DNA from: Dehalococcoidia bacterium
Lineage (GTDB): Bacteria > Chloroflexota > Dehalococcoidia > Dehalococcoidales > Fen-1064
Assembly (NCBI GenBank): GCA_011192055.1
Contig: DUES01000156.1
Coordinates: forward strand, 13,297-18,758
Direction of reading: 5' to 3'
DNA length: 5,462 bases
Below, piece after piece: positions 1 through 5,251 of the stretch. The notes under the pieces are model-generated. The model worked only from the letters and a program-made list of their open reading frames with translations, did not search any database and was not told where the DNA came from. Made by a program: the position numbers and the translations under genes. Numbering within the stretch: the first letter of the stretch is position 1; each line of letters starts with the position of its first letter.

Positions 1-1
1 T

Positions 2-664
2 CTGACCATTATGAAAGCCATGGAATACGCCGGATTCAAGTTCATCCGGGGCTGCGGCTGCCGCGGCGGTATCTGTGGGGCCTGCCCGACAGTATACCGG
101 AAAGCCGGAGAATACAAGCTTCGTACCGGGCTGGCCTGCCAGACGGTGGTCGAGCCGGACATGTACCTGGCCCAGATACCGTTTTATCCTGCCAACCGTG
201 CCAGCTATGATTTTTCCCAACTGACAGCGGCACCGGAGGAAATATTCAAGCTCTATCCCGAGCTGTTTCGCTGTGTTGCCTGTAATCTTTGTACAAAAGC
301 CTGCCCGATGGATGTAGAGGTGATGGACGTTGTTGCCGCCCTTAAAAAGGGGGATATCGCTAAAGCGGCAATACTCTCGTTCAACTGTATCCAGTGCGGC
401 CTGTGCGCCAGTCGGTGCATGGGTGAGCTTCCCCAGTACCATATTTTCCAGCTCGCCAGGAGAATATACGGGAGCAGGATTGCACCCCATGCGGAGCACC
501 TGGCCCGGGCAGTTAATTCTAACAAAGAATCAAAATATGACCGGTACCTGAAAGAGCTTATGGAAATGGACGAGGAAGAATTGCGCAAGCTGTACCAGGA
601 ACGTGAGATTGAGCCCCCCATGGCTGAAGAAGACTGGACCCCGGCCAGCGCAGAGTATCTCTAG
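2..664 (+). CDS. Fumarate reductase/succinate dehydrogenase-like iron-sulfur subunit, 5'-truncated by the window edge
   Basis: Electron-transfer subunit, expected to pass electrons between a donor or acceptor and the FAD of the protein encoded just downstream. The frame is open to the first bases of the window, so the true start lies outside. The ATG at 11 is probably internal, because a [2Fe-2S] beta-grasp domain needs about 40 more residues before its first cysteine. Numbering from that Met, a plant-type [2Fe-2S] site is seen as C17-x4-C22-x2-C25 plus C43 (in GLAC). Two ferredoxin-type motifs follow: C88-x2-C91-x2-C94-x3-C98-P and C126-x2-C129-x2-C132-x3-C136. The tail (about 160-217) is charged and has no CCG (HdrB-like) motif. 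Canonical SdhB/FrdB has a longer gap between its two C-terminal cluster motifs and a [3Fe-4S] cluster; here the cysteines suggest two [4Fe-4S] clusters. No signal peptide can be judged, and no membrane segment is visible. The general role is secure; the physiological partner is unknown. Confidence 0.9.
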   Translation: MTIMKAMEYAGFKFIRGCGCRGGICGACPTVYRKAGEYKLRTGLACQTVVEPDMYLAQIPFYPANRASYDFSQLTAAPEEIFKLYPELFRCVACNLCTKACPMDVEVMDVVAALKKGDIAKAAILSFNCIQCGLCASRCMGELPQYHIFQLARRIYGSRIAPHAEHLARAVNSNKESKYDRYLKELMEMDEEELRKLYQEREIEPPMAEEDWTPASAEYL

Positions 665-667
665 GAG
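663..667 (+). promoter_or_regulatory. Shine-Dalgarno overlapping the upstream stop codon
   Basis: AGGAG begins inside the TAG stop (662-664) of the iron-sulfur gene and lies 6 nt before the ATG at 674. This fixes the start of the flavoprotein and indicates translational coupling of the two subunits. Confidence 0.85.
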
Positions 668-673
668 TAAACA

Positions 674-2344
674 ATGCCGTATTCACCGGAGTTGAAAGAA
701 CTCATCAAGGTAGTAGAACAGACCAGGTCGGAAAGAGTCGTCCGTAAAAAGAGGGGAGAAGAATTCCCCACGATGTCCCTCGACGAGCGTGACGAAATCT
801 TGAAAAATCATCACCCCGACTACCAGGAAACCGGGCGTCGTGCACTGCGTGTCGGACCAAATAAGGGCTACGTTATACCCGAGGAGTTTGCTGATATTTT
901 CGAAGCCAGGAGCAGGGTTGACCCGGACAGTGTAGACCTTTCAATTCCGGATATCACAACTGATGTCCTCATTATTGGTGGGGGTGGTGCCGGTACAGCG
1001 GCCGCACTGCTTGCGTCCGAAGAAGGAGCGAAAGTAGTTATTGCCACCAAGCTCCGTCATGGGGATGCCAATACAATAATGGCAGAGGGCGGTATCCAGG
1101 CAGCCAGCAAGACCGAAAAAGACTCCCCGTATTTTCACTACCTGGACGTAATGGGTGGCGGTCATTTCCAGTGCGTACCGGAGCTTGTCCGTACGCTCGT
1201 TACGGAGGCACCGGACGTTCTGCACTGGCTGGAAGAACTGGGGGTGATGTTCGACAAATTTCCCGACGGCAGATTGCAGACGATTCATGGCGGCGGCACC
1301 AGTCGAAAGCGGATGCACTCCAGTGGCGATATCACCGGTGCTGAAATAATGCGCACTATCCGCGATGAAGCCCGCAACAAGGAGAATATCACGGTAGTTG
1401 AATTCGTTCCGGCTGTTGAGTTGCTGCTGGACGACAAAGGACGATGCGGCGGTGCTCTGCTCTATAACCTGGAGACCGAGGAATACCTTGTAGTCAGGGC
1501 AAAGGCAACGGTGCTGGCTTCGGGAGGTTCGGGCCGGCTTCACATCCGTGGATTTATGACCACCAATCATTATGGGGCAACGGCAGACGGTCTGGTCATG
1601 GGTTACCGTGCCGGGGTGGAGGTCTCTTTCCTGCATACCGTCCAGTACCATCCCACCGGGGCAGTATTCCCCGAACAGGTGGAAGGACTGCTTATTACTG
1701 AGAAATTCCGTGGTGCCGGCGCTAACCTACTAAACATACACGGTCAGCAGTTCATTAATGAGCGTGAACCGCGGGATGTTGAATCTGCAGCCTGTATCAG
1801 GGAATGCCTGGAAAGGGGACTTGGAGTGCCCACGCCAACCGGCAAACTTGGTATCTGGCTGGATTCGCCGATGATTGACCAGCTATCCGGCGAAGGTACA
1901 GTTAAAAGAGAGTTTCCGGGTAAATATATCCTGTTCCAGAGACATGGTATTGATATTGCCAGAGAACCGATGCTTATCTATCCGACACTCCATTACCAGA
2001 ACGGCGGGTTGAAAATAGACGCTGATTGCCGGACATCTGTGCCGGGATTTTTTGCTGCCGGAGAAGTTGCCGGCGGAATACATGGCGCAAACCGCCTCAT
2101 GGGTAATTCACTCCTCGATGTACTCGTCTTCGGGAGAATAGCGGGGCAAAAAGCCGCTGTTTATGCCCGGGAGAATACCGCCGGGGAGACGTTGATACTT
2201 GACCATGTCCGTGCCTTTCACCGCGAACTGGAAGCAGTGGATGCCGCCGATAGCAGGATTGCTCCGATGCTGCTTCCCGACTATACGGACCCCGAAGTGC
2301 GAAAAAAGCAGCTTACCAGCTACTACCAGGGCACTCTCCGTTAA
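674..2344 (+). CDS. FAD-dependent fumarate reductase/succinate dehydrogenase-type flavoprotein
   Basis: A 556-residue flavoprotein of the SdhA/FrdA/NadB superfamily, predicted to interconvert fumarate and succinate or a similar dicarboxylate pair. The FAD-binding Rossmann motif G102-x-G104-x-x-G107 follows an N-terminal extension of about 95 residues. Active-site residues align with E. coli SdhA: H326 in YHPTG (SdhA H242), T342-E343 (T254-E255), R367 in PRD (catalytic R286), H440 in HYQNGG (H354) and R474 in NRLMGNS (R399). At the covalent-FAD position, where SdhA/FrdA have a His in a SHT-type motif, this protein has N133 in NTIMAEGG, so FAD is probably bound non-covalently, as in NadB and soluble fumarate reductases. 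Only about 80 residues follow R474, against about 200 in FrdA, so the usual C-terminal domain is largely absent. L-aspartate oxidase is less likely because an iron-sulfur subunit gene is translationally coupled upstream. No signal peptide is visible, so it is probably cytoplasmic. The family is secure; substrate and direction are inferred. Confidence 0.92.
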   Translation: MPYSPELKELIKVVEQTRSERVVRKKRGEEFPTMSLDERDEILKNHHPDYQETGRRALRVGPNKGYVIPEEFADIFEARSRVDPDSVDLSIPDITTDVLIIGGGGAGTAAALLASEEGAKVVIATKLRHGDANTIMAEGGIQAASKTEKDSPYFHYLDVMGGGHFQCVPELVRTLVTEAPDVLHWLEELGVMFDKFPDGRLQTIHGGGTSRKRMHSSGDITGAEIMRTIRDEARNKENITVVEFVPAVELLLDDKGRCGGALLYNLETEEYLVVRAKATVLASGGSGRLHIRGFMTTNHYGATADGLVMGYRAGVEVSFLHTVQYHPTGAVFPEQVEGLLITEKFRGAGANLLNIHGQQFINEREPRDVESAACIRECLERGLGVPTPTGKLGIWLDSPMIDQLSGEGTVKREFPGKYILFQRHGIDIAREPMLIYPTLHYQNGGLKIDADCRTSVPGFFAAGEVAGGIHGANRLMGNSLLDVLVFGRIAGQKAAVYARENTAGETLILDHVRAFHRELEAVDAADSRIAPMLLPDYTDPEVRKKQLTSYYQGTLR

Positions 2345-2465
2345 AAGTATTGTCTGGAACTTTCCTCCTCAGAATGCACGGCAGTAAAACCTGGTTGCAG
2401 TATGAAGGACTACCCTCTACGGATACTGTGATGAATTTGCGGCCGGAGTATTTTATCTGCGTTGG

Positions 2466-2499
2466 CGGCTTATAATCGGTTAGCCGTATTTGTATTTTT
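2466..2499 (+). terminator. Weak candidate intrinsic terminator of the redox operon
   Basis: Arms CGGCT (2466-2470) and AGCCG (2482-2486) form a 5-bp stem, or 6 with a G-T wobble, with an 11-nt loop. A T-rich tract ending in TATTTTT (to 2499) follows. The stem is short and the loop long, so termination would be inefficient at best. It lies about 120 nt after the flavoprotein stop and is the best candidate in the gap. Confidence 0.3.
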
Positions 2500-2536
2500 A
2501 CAGGTAGTGCCTGTCATACAGCTATCTTAGTCATAC

Positions 2537-2548
2537 CCGGTATACCGG
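2537..2548. repeat. Perfect 12-bp palindrome CCGGTATACCGG
   Basis: A perfect self-complementary dodecamer centred about 46 bp upstream of the -35 box of the response-regulator promoter. Its size and position would suit a dimeric regulator binding site. No known regulator consensus is assigned. Confidence 0.5.
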
Positions 2549-2587
2549 TTCGCACAGTCGGTCGGGACGGGAAAAGTGTGCCCGAAA

Positions 2588-2617
2588 TTGACATATTGTA
2601 TATACACCCAGTATAAT
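2588..2617 (+). promoter_or_regulatory. Consensus sigma-70-type promoter of the response-regulator gene
   Basis: TTGACA (2588-2593) and TATAAT (2612-2617) are both perfect consensus hexamers, separated by 18 nt. Transcription would start near 2623-2625, giving a leader of roughly 68 nt. The spacer contains the perfect palindrome TGTATATACA (2597-2606), where a bound repressor would block RNA polymerase. The match strongly suggests a vegetative sigma factor and high basal strength unless repressed. Confidence 0.85.
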
Positions 2618-2694
2618 CGTGTCGCCTGGTAACCGTTTTTTGCAGAACAAAAGATAACTGATCATGAATCTGCATAACGGAAGGAGGCGACATG
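2618..2694 (+). promoter_or_regulatory. Leader with nested inverted repeats enclosing the SD and ATG
   Basis: Three nested pairings can be read by eye. Outer: CGTGTCGCCT (2618-2627) with AGGCGACATG (2685-2694), 10 bp including one G-U pair. Middle: CCGTT (2633-2637) with AACGG (2676-2680). Inner: TGCAGA (2641-2646) with TCTGCA (2669-2674), around a 22-nt loop. Together they bury the SD AAGGAGG (2681-2687) and the ATG at 2692. If transcription starts near 2624, only 4 bp of the outer helix are in the promoter's own transcript. The full helix would exist only in read-through RNA or with an earlier start. It matches no riboswitch class I recognise. Confidence 0.45.
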
Positions 2695-3444
2695 AAAGTC
2701 CTGGTAGTTGACGACCACCAGAATATCATTGATGCCGTTAAACTCTGTATTAATCTCCGTTGGCCGACCGCACAGATATGTATTGCCTACGATGGCGAAA
2801 GCGCAATCGAAACCGTCAAGACCGAGATGCCTGATATTGTCATTCTGGATATCGGCCTTCCGGATATGGATGGATATGCGGTCCTGGATAATCTGCGGCA
2901 GTTCTCCAATGTTCCCGTGATTATGCTCACGGTACGGGACAGTGATGTTGATATCGCCCGCGGACTTGAGATGGGCGCCGATGACTACATCAGCAAGCCA
3001 TTCAGCCATGTCGAATTGCTGGCACGAACTGAAGCAGTACTCCGCAGGGCTGTTGGACGAAGCGACAGCAGGCAGCGGCCTCTCACAGCCGGTGACCTCT
3101 GGGCGGATTTTGAACGTGGTGAGGTACTGGTTCATGAGAAGCCGGTCCAATTGACATCTACCGAACTAAGGATTCTCCGGCACCTTATTTATAACGCCGG
3201 AAGGGTAGTAACCCACGGTTCACTTGTGGCGGCAATATGGGGAAGACAGCAGGAGGAAGAGATTGATACCCATACCATCACAGTCCACGTGCGGCACCTG
3301 CGTTCCAAGTTAGGTGACCGAGTGGACAGTCCCAAGTACATTGCTACGGTCCGCGGTATCGGATACAAATTTCTTGTCCCGACAACTGTTGCCACCGCCG
3401 TTAATCAACAACCCTCCAACAGTGACGTCAACCAGGATGGATAA
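2692..3444 (+). CDS. OmpR/PhoB-family DNA-binding response regulator
   Basis: A 250-residue cytoplasmic transcription factor activated by phosphotransfer from a sensor kinase. The receiver domain (about 1-118) has the acidic pair D7-D8, phosphoacceptor D53 in ILDIGLPDMDG, T80 in the LTVRD strand, and K102 in SKPF, so it should be phosphorylatable. The OmpR-type winged-helix domain (about 128-230) shows the expected LTSTELRILRHL helix, the putative recognition helix THTITVHVRHLRSKLGD (193-209) and the wing TVRGIGYKF (219-227). A polar tail of about 20 residues follows. The start is supported by AAGGAGG at 2681-2687, 4 nt before ATG. It has its own consensus promoter and sits upstream of a GH3 gene and a probable 7TM sensor that may be its kinase partner. 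The family is certain; its regulon is not known. PhoB/PhoP-like roles are possible, but sequence alone does not decide. Confidence 0.95.
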   Translation: MKVLVVDDHQNIIDAVKLCINLRWPTAQICIAYDGESAIETVKTEMPDIVILDIGLPDMDGYAVLDNLRQFSNVPVIMLTVRDSDVDIARGLEMGADDYISKPFSHVELLARTEAVLRRAVGRSDSRQRPLTAGDLWADFERGEVLVHEKPVQLTSTELRILRHLIYNAGRVVTHGSLVAAIWGRQQEEEIDTHTITVHVRHLRSKLGDRVDSPKYIATVRGIGYKFLVPTTVATAVNQQPSNSDVNQDG

Positions 3445-3474
3445 TCAGCACAAACCCTAAAAAAGTCTAAACTC

Positions 3475-3536
3475 TTACATAATTTCATCAGATATTTACT
3501 TTGTTAACACGATTCTTAACATACGTTAGATATAAT
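3475..3536 (+). promoter_or_regulatory. AT-rich upstream region with TTAACA-type direct repeats and a -10 box
   Basis: TATAAT (3531-3536) lies about 105 nt before the chosen GH3 start. No acceptable -35 occurs 16-18 nt upstream. Instead there are direct hexamers TTTACT (3495), TTAACA (3504), TTAACA (3516) and TTAGAT (3526), with start-to-start steps of 9, 12 and 10 nt, and a further TTACAT (3475). Repeated TT-A-A-C-A hexamers at about one helical turn are typical of OmpR/PhoB/PhoP-type sites at activator-dependent promoters that lack a -35. A dyad reading GTTAA/TTAAC (3503-3507, 3516-3520) is also possible. No terminator is seen after the regulator gene, so read-through is also possible. Confidence 0.5.
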
Positions 3537-3556
3537 GCAGAGATGTGCTCCGGGCA

Positions 3557-3640
3557 TGTTTGCCGGGCAGCATGACATGTGAAAGAAAAAACAGCCATTC
3601 TCGATGGTACTCATACCAGAAAGGAGAGGCCCGGCAGGCG
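3557..3640 (+). promoter_or_regulatory. Potential leader stem covering the GH3 translation start
   Basis: Bases 3557-3568 (TGTTTGCCGGGC) can pair without interruption with 3629-3640 (GCCCGGCAGGCG): 12 bp, three of them G-U, ending directly before ATG 3641. The enclosed loop holds a second hairpin TGGTA/TACCA (3605-3609, 3614-3618) and then the SD AAAGGAGAGG (3620-3629). A competing local hairpin GGCA-TGTT-TGCC (3553-3564) uses the same bases, so two alternative folds exist. If translation began upstream of 3641, this would be coding sequence instead. Confidence 0.35.
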
Positions 3641-5248
3641 ATGTTTAAAGACGAATACAGGACCAGCAGTGAGGCGGATATCTGGAGCAAGTATTGCGGA
3701 TTTCTCAATCTCTCCATACCTGAGTTCATGGAGATTCAGTCTAATCTGCTCATGGAAGAAATAGACCTGATGGCAGAAACGGCCATCGGTAAGAAATTTA
3801 TGGCTGATTCGGCGCCAACCAATGTCGAGGAGTTTCGTGCCTCTATCCCGTTGACCGTATATGAGGACTACGCTCCTTTCCTGAATGAGCAAAAAACAGA
3901 TACTTTATCGGAAGAGCCGGTATGCTGGGCTCACACTTCGGGCAGGTCCGGTTCATTCAAGTGGATTCCGTATACCAAACGTGCCTATGAGGTGCTGGGA
4001 GATAGCGAAGTAACAGCACTGCTCCTGGCTGCCGCCCGCAGAAAGGGCGAAGTCCGGGCTAAACCCGGAGACCGGGGTGTGTATAATACACCTCCCAGTC
4101 CTTACTTCTCCGGCATAGCTCTATCTGCTGCTATAGAGAGGATGGGGATTCGCCTTATCCCGCCACTGGAAATCTCTGAAAAAATGGAATTCGAGGAGAG
4201 AATCGAAGAAGGTTTCAGGATGGCTATGCTGACCGGCATAGAGTTCCTGGGTTCCATGACCAGCGTGCTTGTTAGAGTCGGGGAGTCTTTCGCCGAGCGG
4301 TCGGGAGCTATATCGTTTTCCATGTCCATGTTACGACCCAATGTACTCTGGCGAATTGCCAGGGCGGTCATTCGAAGTCGCATGGAGAAGAGAGCAATAC
4401 TGCCCAGGGACCTCTGGCCGGTAAAAGCAATCCTCTGCTCGGGGACTGATACTGCCATATACCGTGACCAGATAATGCATTACTGGGGCGAATTGCCCTA
4501 CGAATTATACGCCTGCACCGAAGGCGGGCTGATTGCTTTTCAGAACTGGAACAAGAAAGCTATGACCTTCATTCCCTATGGCGTCTTCCTTGAGTTTATA
4601 CCTGAAGAGGAATGGCAGCGAAACAAGGAGGACCCTGATTATCAGCCGAATACGGTACTTCTCGATGAGGTTGAGGCGGGTAAATGTTATGAGATTGTCT
4701 TCACCAGCTTTTATGGCATGCCGTTTCTGCGGTACCGGGTTGGCGACCTGGTTAGAATAGTATCCCTGCGTGATGACTCGGTAAACGTGAACCTGCCCCA
4801 GATGCTCTTCGAATCACGAGCTGATGACATAATAGACCTTGCAGGCTTCGCCAGGCTGGACGAAAGAACGATATGGAAGGCGATTGTCGGTACCGGGCTG
4901 GAGTTCGTCGACTGGACAGCTCTCAAGGAGTATGAAGGTGGCAAGCCGTACCTGCATCTTTACCTGGAACTGAAAAACAGCTACGATTCCGAAAAAGCCA
5001 GAAGCCTGTTTGGGGCCAGCCTGGCTGCTCTGGATTCGGACTATGCAGATGTTGGCAAGATGCTTGAGATAGACCCTCTCAGGTTGACACTGCTCCCTGG
5101 AGGGAGTTTCCAGAAGTTCCTGCAGGAAAAGAAAGAAGCCGGTTTTGACCTGGCCCACCTTAAACCACCCCATATGAACGCTTCTGAGGACGTGCTCGAA
5201 TCCCTGCTTAACCAGGATAGTAGGGAGGGTTCCGACTCGGGGAGATAA
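3641..5248 (+). CDS. GH3-family acyl-acid amido synthetase-like adenylating enzyme
   Basis: A 535-residue protein of the GH3 (auxin-responsive GH3/JAR1) family, which uses ATP to adenylate a carboxylic acid and usually joins it to an amino acid. Seen motifs: nucleotide-binding loop H98-TSGRSG-x-x-K107; Y290-ACTEG (family Y-x-x-S/T-E); LRYRVGD ending at D369, the Asp expected to bind the ribose; and a C-terminal K508 in LKPP, like the conserved Lys before Pro in GH3 C-terminal domains. The length is near the usual 550-600. R102 stands where many relatives have Thr. It is probably cytoplasmic, with no signal peptide or membrane span. ATG 3641 was chosen because AAAGGAG (3620-3626) precedes it, though 14 nt away, and because MFKDEY begins GH3-like sequence. 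The frame stays open to GTG 3545 and ATG 3572, which lack SDs and would add 32 or 23 atypical residues. The true substrate is unknown. The next gene starts 3 nt after the stop. Confidence 0.85.
   Translation: MFKDEYRTSSEADIWSKYCGFLNLSIPEFMEIQSNLLMEEIDLMAETAIGKKFMADSAPTNVEEFRASIPLTVYEDYAPFLNEQKTDTLSEEPVCWAHTSGRSGSFKWIPYTKRAYEVLGDSEVTALLLAAARRKGEVRAKPGDRGVYNTPPSPYFSGIALSAAIERMGIRLIPPLEISEKMEFEERIEEGFRMAMLTGIEFLGSMTSVLVRVGESFAERSGAISFSMSMLRPNVLWRIARAVIRSRMEKRAILPRDLWPVKAILCSGTDTAIYRDQIMHYWGELPYELYACTEGGLIAFQNWNKKAMTFIPYGVFLEFIPEEEWQRNKEDPDYQPNTVLLDEVEAGKCYEIVFTSFYGMPFLRYRVGDLVRIVSLRDDSVNVNLPQMLFESRADDIIDLAGFARLDERTIWKAIVGTGLEFVDWTALKEYEGGKPYLHLYLELKNSYDSEKARSLFGASLAALDSDYADVGKMLEIDPLRLTLLPGGSFQKFLQEKKEAGFDLAHLKPPHMNASEDVLESLLNQDSREGSDSGR
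5239..5244 (+). promoter_or_regulatory. Shine-Dalgarno for the downstream membrane protein
   Basis: GGGGAG lies within the last codons of the GH3 gene, 7 nt before ATG 5252. This fixes that start and supports co-translation of the two genes. Confidence 0.75.
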
Positions 5249-5251
5249 GGG

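Larger units (their letters stand above)
2345..2587. other. Gene-free spacer between the redox operon and the regulator promoter
   Basis: No coding region is supported on either strand. Only very short ORFs without SDs occur, for example ATG 2431 with 14 codons. Contents seen: a weak terminator-like stem at 2466-2486 with a T-rich tail, a small stem ACAGG/CCTGT at 2500-2514, and the 12-bp palindrome at 2537-2548. The promoter starts at 2588. There is no sign that the flavoprotein reading frame continues past its TAA in another frame. Confidence 0.6.

Noticed and set aside
11..13. ATG 11 as the real start of the iron-sulfur gene
   Set aside because: The frame is open to the window edge, no SD is visible, and starting here would remove the first half of the [2Fe-2S] domain fold.
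941..1651. Long (236-codon) open frame on the minus strand inside the flavoprotein gene
   Set aside because: It lies fully antisense to a gene with a complete set of family motifs, has no SD or promoter, and its translation shows no recognisable domain. It is a composition shadow.
2345..2465. Missing C-terminal domain of the flavoprotein surviving after a frameshift
   Set aside because: No forward frame downstream of the TAA gives sequence resembling the SdhA C-terminal domain, and the only overlapping alternative frame (to 2387) is unlike the family. The short form is taken as genuine.
2402..2475. Tiny forward ORFs (9 and 14 codons) in the intergenic region
   Set aside because: No SD, no recognisable peptide type, and lengths expected by chance.
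2500..2514. Hairpin ACAGG-TAGTG-CCTGT as a terminator
   Set aside because: The T-run precedes the stem on the + strand instead of following it, and there is no minus-strand gene that would need it.
2552..2581. Inverted repeat GCACA/TGTGC upstream of the promoter
   Set aside because: Only 5 bp with a 20-nt gap, within chance expectation.
3545..3640. GTG 3545 or ATG 3572 as the GH3 start
   Set aside because: Neither has an SD, GTG 3545 would be nearly leaderless relative to the TATAAT box, and the added residues do not look like a GH3 N-terminus. Kept only as an alternative.
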